64,000 nt of DNA from Kaistia defluvii (GTDB lineage: Bacteria; Pseudomonadota; Alphaproteobacteria; Rhizobiales; Kaistiaceae). The DNA lies in assembly GCF_040548815.1 (NCBI RefSeq), contig NZ_JBEPSM010000002.1:310001-374000 (forward strand), read 5' to 3'. The notes beneath the pieces were generated by a model, which saw nothing but the letters and a program-made list of their open reading frames with translations, made no database searches and was not told the origin of the DNA. Shown piece by piece: positions 1-7,683 of the stretch (positions within the stretch are counted from its first letter, which is position 1; every line of letters begins with the position of its first letter). The translations under genes were made by a program, and so were the position numbers.

Positions 1-252
1 GCCGCCGTAGTTGATGCGGTCCTTCGGGTTGACGTCGGCAACATCGGTAGACCAGCGGATCTGGAACCTCGTCTCGATCGATGCACCGTTCTCTTTCGCG
101 GCGAATTTTTCGCTGTCGCGGACGTCGGTCTTTGACGCCCAGACCGTCGCAAGCGGTGACCAGGCTTCAACCGGATTGTTGAGAGCGTCGCGCGCCGACA
201 CATACCGCTCTATGGTGATGCGGCGGTCGAGGGGGCCTGTCGCCATGCTCAT
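1..252 (-). CDS. Phage head closure / head-tail adaptor protein (C-terminally truncated by window edge)
   Basis: Read on the minus strand from an ATG at 252, the frame stays open to the window edge (84 residues visible) and begins MSMATGPLDRRITIERYV, followed by a W-x-P-L-A-T-V-W-A segment. That layout is typical of the short SPP1 gp16 / HK97 gp10-like head-tail joining proteins (Phage_H_T_join). Its role would be to close the filled capsid and dock the tail. The start overlaps the stop of the upstream connector gene by ATGA (249-252), indicating translational coupling and membership in the head operon. The rest of the gene lies outside the window. A nearby ATG at 246 is an alternative start. 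Family assignment is by recognition of sequence pattern and synteny. Confidence 0.75.
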   Translation of the reverse strand, partial: MSMATGPLDRRITIERYVSARDALNNPVEAWSPLATVWASKTDVRDSEKFAAKENGASIETRFQIRWSTDVADVNPKDRINYGG

Positions 253-812
253 GCCGACCACGCTCGATACGGCGAGAGCAACGCGAGAACGGCGCCGGCC
301 GTCAGCGCTTCATCCACGGACGCGCCGCGATTCTGGAACAGGTAGTCTACGGTCAGCAGCACGGCGGCTCGCACTGCGGCCGGCACTTTGCCCTCGGCAT
401 AGCCGGCGTCATAGGTCACCCGCACGGCCTCAGCGTTGGAATAGAGCGCCGGCCAGGATCCGCTGGCTGTCAGCGCGACACGCCCGTCGGAGAGCTTTCC
501 CCATCCCGTGCCGGGCATAGTCTGCTCGGTGCCGGACGTGTCGAGATACTTGATCGATCCAACTTCGATCACCGGTCCATACGGCAACGCGATGAAGTCG
601 CAGTCGAAGCGGCTGAACCTCGCCTCGAGCGTCTGTTTGCCGAACGAGCGGCCGACCCATCCGTTCGGGCCGTCGATCCACTCGCACGCCGCCGAGATCA
701 GGCCCTGGATAAGGATATCCTCGTCCGATGAATCGACGCGCAGATGCTGCTTGGCGTCGGCCAGCGTAACGATTGCCTCCGCACCCGGTGGCGTGACGAC
801 GGTGACGTGCAT
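249..812 (-). CDS. Phage head-tail connector protein, gp6-like
   Basis: This 187-residue protein has the pattern of the HK97 gp6 / phage_gp6 connector family. The N-terminal segment L-x-D-A-K-Q-H-L-R-V-D (about residues 17-27) is followed by D-E-D-I-L-I-Q-G-L-I-S-A-A and the tail motif R-V-T-Y-D-A-G-Y before a C-terminal helix (A-A-V-L-L-T-V-D-Y-L-F). gp6 forms the ring between portal and tail. It sits downstream of the capsid gene and upstream of the head closure gene, the usual order in HK97-type phages. The start ATG at 812 is directly followed on the map by the stop of the neighbouring 87-aa gene, with no gap. Confidence 0.85.
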   Translation of the reverse strand: MHVTVVTPPGAEAIVTLADAKQHLRVDSSDEDILIQGLISAACEWIDGPNGWVGRSFGKQTLEARFSRFDCDFIALPYGPVIEVGSIKYLDTSGTEQTMPGTGWGKLSDGRVALTASGSWPALYSNAEAVRVTYDAGYAEGKVPAAVRAAVLLTVDYLFQNRGASVDEALTAGAVLALLSPYRAWSA

Positions 813-1076
813 TTAGCTGGCCTTCGTCCCGCGAGCGCGGGGTGCCGAGATGATTGCCGGGGCGGCTTGCGGCGCGTCGTCCGTGCCATCCGTCTTGTCA
901 GCGGGCGGTGCCTCAGCCTTGTTCTTCGGCGCAGCTTTAACCTTGACCTCATGCACGAGCCCGCGCTGCAGCAGCAGCGCGGCCGTGCCCTCGTCGGTCT
1001 CGAATTCCTCGCCAGGCAACAGGTTCTCGGCCTTGACCGAGCTGATGTGGATGGTGTCAATCGCAATCAGTTTCAT
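813..1076 (-). CDS. Small phage structural-region protein, unknown function
   Basis: The gene encodes 87 residues from ATG 1076. I chose this start over the ATG at 1082 because AAGGAG lies six bases before it and abuts the earlier ATG. The N-terminal half looks folded (KLIAIDTIHISSVKAENL, then a P-G-E-E-F-E-T-D-E-G-T-A-A-L-L-L-Q-R-G segment). The C-terminal half is low complexity, rich in Ala, Lys, Pro and Asp, and probably disordered. Small proteins with the P-G-x-x-F-x-x-x-x-x-x-A-x-x-L-x-x-x-G-x-x pattern often sit between capsid and connector genes, but I do not recognise a named function. It follows the capsid gene terminator on the same strand. Confidence 0.7.
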   Translation of the reverse strand: MKLIAIDTIHISSVKAENLLPGEEFETDEGTAALLLQRGLVHEVKVKAAPKNKAEAPPADKTDGTDDAPQAAPAIISAPRARGTKAS

Positions 1077-1118
1077 GGCCATCTCCTTGCCGCGCGGTCC
1101 TTCAGGTAGGGCCGCCTG

Positions 1119-1150
1119 GAAAAGAGCCCCCAGCCGAAGCCGGGGGCCTG
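1119..1150 (-). terminator. Hairpin terminator after the major capsid gene
   Basis: Between the capsid stop and the next gene, GCCCCC (1126-1131) pairs with GGGGGC (1142-1147), with two more inner pairs and a CGAA loop. On the minus strand the stem is followed by CTCTTTT. It probably reduces read-through from the highly expressed capsid gene into the connector genes. The T-run is short, so a partial terminator is likely. Confidence 0.55.
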
Positions 1151-1166
1151 ATCATGGTGCCAGCGA

Positions 1167-2375
1167 CTAGCTGGTGAGGTCGGTGATGGCCGTCGAGAAC
1201 GTGCCCTTGATGAAGGCTTCCGGACGATAAACGGCGAGCGCCAGACGCTCCTCGGCGAGGATGGTCACGAGGTTCTTCCGGAAGTTGTCGCTGTCTTCCG
1301 TCGACACTTCGACCCGTGCGTCCTCGCGATCGAAGATCTGGGCTCCCAGCTGGAACGCGCCAGTCAGGAAGGCACCGGAGGTCATCGCCTGGGTTGCCAC
1401 CACCGGCAGGCCCCAGAGCTGCGGCTGGGCCGTCTGCTGCGGGTTGCCGATGATGTAGCGACCCTGGCTATCCTTCGTGGTCTCGATGTTGGCCCAGTCG
1501 ATCGGGTTCAACACGATGCCGGTGGAAGGAAGTTCAGCCAGCGCGCCTTGCAGCATGGCATAGCGGATGACGTCCAGCTTCTGCGGGCTGGCGACCACCG
1601 AGGTGCCGGCCGCGAAGGCCGTCGCCTGGGTATAGATGCCGTTCAGGTCCGTGCCGGTGCCACCGCCATTCAGCAGCTGGTTCTCTTCGACGAAGGCCAG
1701 GCCATAGCGCAGGCGGCCGTCGATGTAGGACTGCAGCATCGGGGCGTCGTCGAGGATCTGGCGGGTTGCCAGCACCCAGTGCGCGATCGTGGTGACCGAG
1801 GTCGTCACGATATCGAACTTGATCTCGGACTGGGGCTTGGTCGGGCCGGTCGTTTCCGACACGGTCGCGGCCGAGTTGGTGAATCCGGTCTCCTTCGGGT
1901 ACTGGATCGACGACTGGCTGGTGCGCCCGGGCGTCAGAAGATCGCGCACCGTCATGCGACGAACAACCGGAGCGACGAGATCCGCCCGCATCGGCACCAG
2001 CAGATCACCGGCCGAGCCGTTTGCGTCCGTGATCAGCGACGAGATGATAGCCTTCACCTCGACGCCGACACGGCGCCCGGCCTGAGGGTTGGCCATGAAC
2101 GCCTTCACGGCTTCGTTCTCGATGACCTGGTAGCCGGCAGACTTGGTACGCTGGGGCTGGTCGCCGCGGCGAGACATCTTCTGCTCGATCTCGGTCATCC
2201 GCGCCGAGATTTCGTTGTGCTTCAGCAGCGCCTCGTCGGCCTTCTGCTTGGTTTCCGCCGTCGCGTCGCCGAGGTTCTTGATCTCGGTGTCGTGCTTTTC
2301 GGCGATGGTCTTGACGCCCTCGGCCGCGCTCTTCAGTTCGCGGGCAAGGGTCTCGAGTTCTTTCGTGTCCGACAT
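1167..2375 (-). CDS. Phage major capsid protein, HK97 family
   Basis: The protein is 402 residues. Residues 1-75 form a charged coiled coil (KELETLARELKSAAEGVK, then KQKADEALLKHNEISARM), the delta/scaffolding domain typical of HK97 gp5 precursors. The body contains hallmarks of the fold: LVPMRADLVAPVVRR, the strand R-x-S-S-I-Q-Y-P-K-E-T-G-F, VTTIAHWVLATRQILDD (the E-loop/spine region) and a terminal R-x-N-L-V-T-I-L-A-E-E-R-L-A-L-A-V-Y-R-P. Its job is to build the icosahedral shell. The prohead protease gene is immediately upstream, so removal of the coiled-coil arm during maturation is expected. AAGGAC precedes the ATG at a normal distance. Confidence 0.95.
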   Translation of the reverse strand: MSDTKELETLARELKSAAEGVKTIAEKHDTEIKNLGDATAETKQKADEALLKHNEISARMTEIEQKMSRRGDQPQRTKSAGYQVIENEAVKAFMANPQAGRRVGVEVKAIISSLITDANGSAGDLLVPMRADLVAPVVRRMTVRDLLTPGRTSQSSIQYPKETGFTNSAATVSETTGPTKPQSEIKFDIVTTSVTTIAHWVLATRQILDDAPMLQSYIDGRLRYGLAFVEENQLLNGGGTGTDLNGIYTQATAFAAGTSVVASPQKLDVIRYAMLQGALAELPSTGIVLNPIDWANIETTKDSQGRYIIGNPQQTAQPQLWGLPVVATQAMTSGAFLTGAFQLGAQIFDREDARVEVSTEDSDNFRKNLVTILAEERLALAVYRPEAFIKGTFSTAITDLTS

Positions 2376-2399
2376 GGAATGTGTCCTTGTTTTGTCGGG

Positions 2400-3086
2400 C
2401 TATCGGAAGCTGGCGGCGGCAGCGCGGAGCGCGAGCAGCACGTCGGCAGGCGGGGCGCCCTCGGACTCACTCCGAATGGCCTTTGCATAGCCGTGCGAGG
2501 CAATTGCCGTTCGCAGGGCCTTCGGCACGCCTAGATCACCCAGGACGTCCTCGAATTCTTTGATGGTCGGTGGCTCGCCGCTGCGCAGCCGGCGCGCGAA
2601 ATCTTCAGCGCGCACGCTCTTCACGTCCGTGATCAGGGCGTCGCGCTTGGCGGGGAAATTGACTGGCGAGACCTCCCAGAGATCGACCGTCTCCAGGAAC
2701 TCCACGCCAGGCATCTTCGGGTCGGTCTTGACTGCGATGGTCTCGTATCCGATCGACAGGCCGCGCAATCCGTTGCGCTTCATGGCGCGGTGCACGCGCG
2801 ACCCGATCGGGTCATCGAGATCCACCTGGCCCTTCGCAAGAAGGCCGTGACCGTCTTCGACCATGTCGATCCAGACGCCAATCGGCAGTTCGGTCGACTT
2901 ATGGTTCCACAGCATTAAGGGCATCGTGCCCTCTGACTTGTGCTTCGCCAGCGACAAGGCGAACGCGCCAGGCATGACGATGTCGCCGTAGCTGTCGGGC
3001 TCACCGCCGAAGACGCTGGCGTATCCTTCAAACAGGCCGTCTTCCGCCACGTCCTTGACGTGGAGGGCAAAGTCTTTTGTCTTCAT
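2400..3086 (-). CDS. HK97-family prohead protease
   Basis: At 228 residues this matches the caudoviral prohead protease family (peptidase family S78 type). It opens with G-L-F-E-G-Y-A-S-V-F-G, then D-S-Y-G-D-I-V-M-P-G-A-F. The likely catalytic His is in M-L-W-N-H and the likely Ser in G-L-R-G-L-S-I-G-Y, followed by V-D-L-W-E-V-S-P-V-N-F-P-A. It would cleave the scaffolding arm of the capsid protein inside the prohead. AGGAG lies five bases before the ATG. It is 8 bases downstream of the portal stop and 24 bases upstream of the capsid start, the canonical portal-protease-capsid order. Confidence 0.93.
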   Translation of the reverse strand: MKTKDFALHVKDVAEDGLFEGYASVFGGEPDSYGDIVMPGAFALSLAKHKSEGTMPLMLWNHKSTELPIGVWIDMVEDGHGLLAKGQVDLDDPIGSRVHRAMKRNGLRGLSIGYETIAVKTDPKMPGVEFLETVDLWEVSPVNFPAKRDALITDVKSVRAEDFARRLRSGEPPTIKEFEDVLGDLGVPKALRTAIASHGYAKAIRSESEGAPPADVLLALRAAAASFR

Positions 3087-3094
3087 GGTGGCTC

Positions 3095-4327
3095 CTAGAT
3101 CGGCTCGCCGGGGGCGGGCTGAACGGCTCGCGGCGGCACCTGGCCCAGCTTGTCGAGCGTTGTCAGGTTGGACTGCACGGTGAGTTCCGTGGCGCCGCGC
3201 CTCGACAGGTTGAGCTTCGCGCGGCCCTCGTCACGATCCATCAATCCGTTCTGGACCATCTGCGAAAGGAACGAGGCCTTGGCGGCACTATCGGCCTCCA
3301 TGAGGGCTTCGCGGTTGTACTCGGCGTAGAACTTCTTGCGTTCGGCCGGGCTGAGAAGCTGCTTGGCAACGGCCTGTTCGATGCCCTTCAGGAATGGGTT
3401 AAGGTCGAGAGTGAGCCAGCCCAGCATGATCTGCTCGACACCGGAGCCCCACATCGTTTGACCGTTGCCGGCATGGCCGACCAGGATGGGCGGCACATCG
3501 AACCAGCGGCAGATCTCTTCGACATTGAAGCCCCGCGATTCCAGCAACTGCGCATCTGCGGGACGCATGTTGAACGGTGAGAAATCCATGCCAGGATCGA
3601 GCGGCATGACCTTGCCGGCACTGGACGAGCCGGCGAACTTGGCGAACAGGTCGACGATTTCGTTCCGCTGGGTCGCAGTGACCTTCGTGCCGGTCGCCAT
3701 TTTCACGAAACCGGAGACCTGCAGCCCGTTCGCGAAGGTCTTTGAAGCCGTCTCATCCGCCGCGATCGAAAGGCCGAGCGAATGGCATCCGTAAGCGACG
3801 GCCGACAATCCTAGATCACCGCCGAGGGTGAACCCCCGTAGGTGCAGGATCTGGTCTTCGGTGAAGCGCTCTTCGCCGCTCCTGCCGCTGTAGCGATAGG
3901 CCCGGGCCCCGTTGCTGTCCCGATAAACAGTGACCAGCTCTGGCCGAAGGGGAACTAGCGCTGTGATCCTTTGACCGATCCGGTCGATGCGGGCGTAGGC
4001 GTTGCCCCAGAGATCCATGCAGGCAACCTGGCCGCCCCAGAACTCGGCCGCCGACTGCTCTGCATTCGGGCTGTCGTGAACGAGCTCGTAGAGCCAGTGA
4101 TCCTTGGCGGTCCGAATACCGCCATCAGCCAGGCGCTCATGAACCACGAGCGGCAGCGAGCCAAGAACGCGCGACCTCAGTCGCACGCACTTCCATGCGG
4201 TCGAAAGCTGCAGCGTCGTTTCAGCCGTGACGTCCTTGCCGGCATGGCTGCCGCCTCCGATGAACCAGCTTTTGGTATCCGTGAGCTTCACGGAGCGCCG
4301 GCCGAAAATGCCACCAAGAATGCTCAT
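3095..4327 (-). CDS. Phage portal protein, HK97 family
   Basis: The protein is 410 residues, the usual size for HK97-like portals (Phage_portal). Recognisable segments are the N-terminal W-K-C-V-R-L-R-S, V-L-G-S-L-P-L-V-V-H-E-R, W-G-G-Q-V-A-C-M-D-L-W-G-N-A-Y-A-R-I, and I-L-H-L-R-G-F-T. In the C-terminal part are R-W-F-D-V-P-P-I-L-V-G and E-A-D-S-A-A-K-A-S-F-L-S-Q-M-V-Q-N-G-L-M. It forms the dodecameric ring through which DNA is packaged and ejected. Its ATG overlaps the terminase large subunit stop (ATGA, 4324-4327), showing coupled translation. Confidence 0.94.
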   Translation of the reverse strand: MSILGGIFGRRSVKLTDTKSWFIGGGSHAGKDVTAETTLQLSTAWKCVRLRSRVLGSLPLVVHERLADGGIRTAKDHWLYELVHDSPNAEQSAAEFWGGQVACMDLWGNAYARIDRIGQRITALVPLRPELVTVYRDSNGARAYRYSGRSGEERFTEDQILHLRGFTLGGDLGLSAVAYGCHSLGLSIAADETASKTFANGLQVSGFVKMATGTKVTATQRNEIVDLFAKFAGSSSAGKVMPLDPGMDFSPFNMRPADAQLLESRGFNVEEICRWFDVPPILVGHAGNGQTMWGSGVEQIMLGWLTLDLNPFLKGIEQAVAKQLLSPAERKKFYAEYNREALMEADSAAKASFLSQMVQNGLMDRDEGRAKLNLSRRGATELTVQSNLTTLDKLGQVPPRAVQPAPGEPI

Positions 4328-6144
4328 GTGTACATCGCCGCCTGCGAGAGGAAGTCAGTCAAATCCACGCCTTCCTCCTCGGCCCCAGCGGCCGCACCGA
4401 CCGCCATGCAGAGAGCAACAGCGGCATCGATTTTGTTGAGGGACCGGGTCTTTGCGAGCCAGTGATTGTCCCACTTGTCGCTGTCGGTGACCGCCGACAT
4501 CATGGCTGAGATCAAGACGGGGTTGCCCTTGAGACGCAGCCGTCGCTCCAGAAGCGCATCCTCGAGGAGCCGAAGAGAGCCCGGCATCCAAAGGCCTTCG
4601 CCCCCGGCGACAAGGGGCTTGCCCTTCTTCGTGCCGCCCTGGGGATGCTCAACAAACGTGACCGTCAGGCCAAGCTCGTCCACGTCTTCCTCGAACCGGC
4701 GGAAGGCGTAGCGGTCGTAAGCGACCAGCTGGATGTCAAAGTCTCGGTCGTATTCCGCGAGCGTCTGGGCAACGTGTCGGAAGCTGATGTTCTCGCCCTT
4801 CGGCGCATGGATATGCCCTTCGCGCTGCCATACGGCGTAAGGCAGTTTGTCCCGAAGACTGCGAGCCGCCAGCGTGTCGCCGGGCGTCCATGCCTCAATC
4901 CAGCCGTCGAACAGCGGCTTGCCGTCGCCCGTCTCGCCAGTTTTCACGACCGCGCCGAGCGCTGTGATGTCGCGGTTTTGCGATAGATCCAGCCCCAGCC
5001 AGATCGGCTTGCCGTGGTGTTCGGCCGGATCGAACTGACAGATCGCAGGCTCGAGAGTTGCCCGCGTCATCCATGCTGTTTCGGCGTCGGTCCACACGCA
5101 GAAATGAAGCCGGAGGATGCCGTTCAGCTTTCCCGGCATGGCCTTGGCCTGCGCGACTACGCCGGCAAGGTATTCCTCGGTGATCGTCACGCCGAGCAGC
5201 GGGTTCGCTTTCACCCAGCAGCTCGGATCATTAAGTGGATCGTCGCCCTCGTCGACGGAACAGACGAAGGAAAATGTCGTGTCGTCGATAGGCTCGCCGA
5301 TGAAGGTCGGATCGGTGACCGCATCGACGTGGCCGGCGGCAACCTTGATCGCGTGCTCGTGCTCTTCCCAGGCGACAGAGTTTCGATCAGAGCCGCTGTT
5401 CGTGATCATCAGCAGCAGCGGCTGGCGACGAAATTTAAAGCCGCGCTCGACCATCTCCATGGCGGCGCGATCGGCCAGTTCGTGCACTTCGTCAGCCAGG
5501 CCGAAGTGAGGGCGCGGCCCCGAACCCGTCCGGCCGGCATCCCGGCTCAAGGGGCGCATGAAGCTGCCGGTCTTGAGCCACGCAATGTTGTATTCCCTGC
5601 CCTCGCCACCGCTGAACGTCAGCCGCTTCGCAAGGTCAGGTGATTGCTTGACCATCTTCACGGCGTCGCGAAACAGGACCATGGCCTGGTCGCGGTGCGA
5701 GGCAACAGGATAGATCTCCGCGCCGGCCTCGCCGTCGGCCGTCATGCCGTAGAGCCCGATGCCGGCCGCCGTCGGAGACTTGCCGTTGCCCTTGGCTTCC
5801 TCGATATAGGCGCGCCTGAATCGACGTGTTCCGTCGGCACGCTTCCAGCCGAAGATGCTGCCGATCTTGAAGGCCTGCGACGGGTGCAGCAGGAAGGGGC
5901 GCCCTTCGAACTGGCCGCCGTTCAGTTGCAGCTTGGTCTCGAAGAACCGGATGACCTTGGCCGCATCCGCTTCGTCATAGCGCAGGCCGCGCTGGTGACC
6001 GTCCTGCAGATCCTTGAGATGTCGCCGGCAGGCATTGCGAACGTGCGGTCCGGCGATCGTTCGGCCTTCGACGACGTCCTTCGCATACTGTGTCGCGCGG
6101 TCAGGAGTCGCCGAAGAACTCGTCCGGCTCGTCTTTGCTGCCAT
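4324..6144 (-). CDS. Phage terminase large subunit
   Basis: This 606-residue packaging motor has the two expected domains. The N-terminal ATPase has a deviant Walker A at about residues 116-123 (EAKGNGKS) and a Walker B at about 214-222 (FGLADEVHE). The C-terminal nuclease begins near L-G-L-D-L-S-Q-N-R-D-I-T-A-L, whose Asp residues are candidate metal ligands. The P-S-Q-A-F-K-I-G-S-I-F-G-W segment is characteristic of the Terminase_1 family. It overlaps the small subunit gene by 44 bases, and no strong ribosome site marks the chosen ATG, so the true start could be slightly downstream. It would cut and translocate phage DNA with the small subunit and probably an HNH partner. Confidence 0.94.
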   Translation of the reverse strand: MAAKTSRTSSSATPDRATQYAKDVVEGRTIAGPHVRNACRRHLKDLQDGHQRGLRYDEADAAKVIRFFETKLQLNGGQFEGRPFLLHPSQAFKIGSIFGWKRADGTRRFRRAYIEEAKGNGKSPTAAGIGLYGMTADGEAGAEIYPVASHRDQAMVLFRDAVKMVKQSPDLAKRLTFSGGEGREYNIAWLKTGSFMRPLSRDAGRTGSGPRPHFGLADEVHELADRAAMEMVERGFKFRRQPLLLMITNSGSDRNSVAWEEHEHAIKVAAGHVDAVTDPTFIGEPIDDTTFSFVCSVDEGDDPLNDPSCWVKANPLLGVTITEEYLAGVVAQAKAMPGKLNGILRLHFCVWTDAETAWMTRATLEPAICQFDPAEHHGKPIWLGLDLSQNRDITALGAVVKTGETGDGKPLFDGWIEAWTPGDTLAARSLRDKLPYAVWQREGHIHAPKGENISFRHVAQTLAEYDRDFDIQLVAYDRYAFRRFEEDVDELGLTVTFVEHPQGGTKKGKPLVAGGEGLWMPGSLRLLEDALLERRLRLKGNPVLISAMMSAVTDSDKWDNHWLAKTRSLNKIDAAVALCMAVGAAAGAEEEGVDLTDFLSQAAMYT

Positions 6145-6502
6145 CGTCGGATCGGTTCCGCTCGTCTGTCAGCCCGAGCTCGCTCATATAGGCGCGCAGC
6201 TGGCCGTGCTTGGATGCTGGGAAGGCTTTGGGAATGTCCCGGAACTCCTGCCAGAGCTCACAGAAGGCGATCGCCAAGGCTTCTCGGGATCCATCCAGCC
6301 AGCCTGCAGGTTCGATGAACCGCTTCCACGCCCACGCCGCTTGCCCCTTCAGATAGCTGGGGCGCTGAGGCTTCCCGAAGCTCGCCGCCGCGGCATCGAT
6401 CGTGTCGCGAGCGTCCTCGGCCTTGCCGTGTCGGGTAGTTCGATGCGTGCCGTCGACGATCCGAAGATGAGCGCCCTTCGGCTTCGCGCCTCGGGTGGCC
6501 AT
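6101..6502 (-). CDS. Phage terminase small subunit, P27-like
   Basis: The 133-residue protein begins MATRGAKPKGAHLRIVDGTH, the basic G-x-K-P-x-x-x-x-L-x-x-x-x-G-x start typical of P27-family small terminase subunits. It continues with W-A-W-K-R-F-I-E-P-A-G-W-L-D and a helical segment, then an acidic tail overlapping the large subunit gene. It would recognise the packaging site and load the large subunit. TGGAG precedes the ATG. The position directly upstream of the large subunit and downstream of HNH genes fits HK97-type packaging modules. Confidence 0.85.
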   Translation of the reverse strand: MATRGAKPKGAHLRIVDGTHRTTRHGKAEDARDTIDAAAASFGKPQRPSYLKGQAAWAWKRFIEPAGWLDGSREALAIAFCELWQEFRDIPKAFPASKHGQLRAYMSELGLTDERNRSDDGSKDEPDEFFGDS

Positions 6503-6584
6503 ATTGCTCGCTCCAGGCAGTTAATTTGGCTTTGCGGAGAGTTCCTGGCCCCACCGGTCCGGAACCAAGAGGTTTTTGACTTTT

Positions 6585-6598
6585 GACCCGCCCCCCGG
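6585..6598. repeat. GC-rich packaging-region repeat, copy 1
   Basis: GACCCGCCCCCCGG lies in the roughly 100-bp gap between the terminase small subunit and the next gene. A near-identical 15-mer with one extra T occurs at 7429-7443. Repeats of this kind beside terminase and HNH genes are candidates for cos or terminase-binding sequences. That role is inference. Confidence 0.4.
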
Positions 6599-6604
6599 GT
6601 GTCA

Positions 6605-6829
6605 TCACTTCTTCGGGGCGGGTGGAGGGGTGGCGGGTATCCATGGCCCTGCTACCTTGGCCCATGCATTGCGGGCCTCATGCTCTGGCCAGTCTGGGTC
6701 ACGGACGAGCGGGCCTGCTACACCGCAGCGGCAGCGCATCTGTGCGCCACGAAAGAAGTTGATCTTGAACTCAGGCTGCCTACCGCAGTTCGGGCAGCCA
6801 GCGAGAGAGACAAACGGACGGTAGTTCAT
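6605..6829 (-). CDS. Lar-like zinc-ribbon protein (restriction alleviation family)
   Basis: The 74-residue protein has two Cys pairs, CPNC near residue 13 and CRC near residue 33, and a W-P-x-x-E-A-R-N-A-W stretch. This is the arrangement of the Lar / restriction-alleviation small zinc ribbon family (C-P-F-C-G ... C-x-x-C-G ... A-x-x-x-W-N). In Rac prophage Lar moderates host type I restriction, but most phage members are uncharacterised, so only the fold is secure. It has a Pro-rich tail (P-A-T-P-P-P-A-P-K-K). It sits between terminase genes and a small membrane protein on the same strand. Confidence 0.7.
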   Translation of the reverse strand: MNYRPFVSLAGCPNCGRQPEFKINFFRGAQMRCRCGVAGPLVRDPDWPEHEARNAWAKVAGPWIPATPPPAPKK

Positions 6830-6834
6830 CTGCT

Positions 6835-7038
6835 TCAGCCGCGCTGGCTGAGACGAGTGGAACGATACTGGCGCAGATCACGGCATAGGCTGGCCAACGC
6901 GATGATCAATAGCACCAGCGCCACCGACCAAGAGGCAGGCTGCCCTGCATAGTGCTTGATGACGTCGAGGCTTGCCCATATGGCGAGGCTGAGAGATGTG
7001 AGAGCCGTAAAGCGCAGCAGCGTGGCAACTATGGCCAT
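6835..7038 (-). CDS. Small two-helix membrane protein of the prophage
   Basis: This 67-residue protein has two hydrophobic stretches, about residues 3-27 (IVATLLRFTALTSLSLAIWA) and 37-52 (WSVALVLLIIALASLC), followed by a basic tail (R-D-L-R-Q-Y-R-S-T-R). CAGGAG sits well before the ATG. Nothing identifies a function. The size and topology would fit a holin-like or superinfection-related membrane protein, but its place beside packaging genes does not support a lysis role strongly. Confidence 0.65.
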   Translation of the reverse strand: MAIVATLLRFTALTSLSLAIWASLDVIKHYAGQPASWSVALVLLIIALASLCRDLRQYRSTRLSQRG

Positions 7039-7065
7039 CGCGTTCTCCTGTCCTATGGGGGAAGG

Positions 7066-7353
7066 CTAGACCGGCCAGCCGTCGTCGCCACAGGCTTGGC
7101 GCGGGCTACCGCCCTGTTCGATTGCCTGCTTGTCCCGGTCGTGGTGCGGCTGGCACAGGGACTGCCAGTTGGTCGTGTCCCAGAACAGGGTCTGGTTTCC
7201 CTTATGCGGAATGATGTGGTCGACCACCTTGGCCGCTGTGACGAGGCCCTGCTTGATGCACATGACGCAGAGCGGGTGGTGCATCAGATAGGTGGCGCGG
7301 GCCTTGTCCCAGCGGTGGGTATAGCCGCGCTCGCGGGCCGATGGTCTGGGCAT
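7066..7353 (-). CDS. HNH endonuclease, packaging-associated (first of two)
   Basis: The 95-residue protein carries a full HNH/zinc motif: C-V-M-C near residue 29, D-H-I-I-P-H-K-G, T-N-W-Q-S-L-C-Q-P-H-H-D-R-D-K. It starts with R-G-Y-T-H-R-W-D-K-A-R, usual for phage HNH proteins that lie next to terminase genes. In HK97 the equivalent protein (gp74) is needed for DNA packaging and stimulates terminase cleavage of the cos site. That knowledge plus the location suggest the same job here. A second, longer HNH gene lies 300 bases upstream on the same strand, which is unusual. Confidence 0.88.
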   Translation of the reverse strand: MPRPSARERGYTHRWDKARATYLMHHPLCVMCIKQGLVTAAKVVDHIIPHKGNQTLFWDTTNWQSLCQPHHDRDKQAIEQGGSPRQACGDDGWPV

Positions 7354-7428
7354 TAGATACTGACCCTACCTGTGCTGAGGTGGACAACCGCAGCTCACTT
7401 CCCGGAGGCCCCAGGGTTGCTGGACTTC

Positions 7429-7459
7429 GACCCTGCCCCCCGGCATTGATAGCGGGGGG
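7429..7459. repeat. GC-rich packaging-region repeat, copy 2, with hairpin
   Basis: GACCCTGCCCCCCGG (7429-7443) repeats the 6585-6598 sequence with a single inserted T. CCCCCCG (7436-7442) also forms a perfect inverted repeat with CGGGGGG (7453-7459). The element lies between the two HNH genes. No T-run follows on either strand, so a terminator is less likely than a DNA-level recognition site. Confidence 0.4.
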
Positions 7460-7476
7460 CTTAGGGACCAGATTCG

Positions 7477-7683
7477 ATGCGACTGAAATTCCTCGCGAAA
7501 CACCCGTTGATCGTTGACGCAGTCGCGGTTCCAGCGGGCACCTACGACGGTCGTGGAGCCTTGGTGTTTACTCCAGGAGAAGGCGGGACGGCCATCAATA
7601 GAGAGGAGTTCACGCTGCTACTGCCGGACCGGGAACTAGTCGTGACCGCCAACGTCAATGACGGCTCCCTGATACTCATCTAA
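7477..7683 (+). CDS. Small plus-strand phage protein, unknown function
   Basis: The ORF encodes 68 residues starting MRLKFLAKHPLIVDAVAVPAG, with alternating hydrophobic strands, a G-x-x-T-A-I-N-R-E-E-F-T-L-L-L-P segment and an acidic C-terminus. Composition looks like a small beta-rich protein and not a random frame. It lies on the opposite strand between the two HNH genes, overlapping the end of the second by 8 bases. The ribosome site is weak (a GGGA about 12 bases upstream). It could be a moron-type insertion. I do not recognise it. Confidence 0.5.
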   Translation: MRLKFLAKHPLIVDAVAVPAGTYDGRGALVFTPGEGGTAINREEFTLLLPDRELVVTANVNDGSLILI

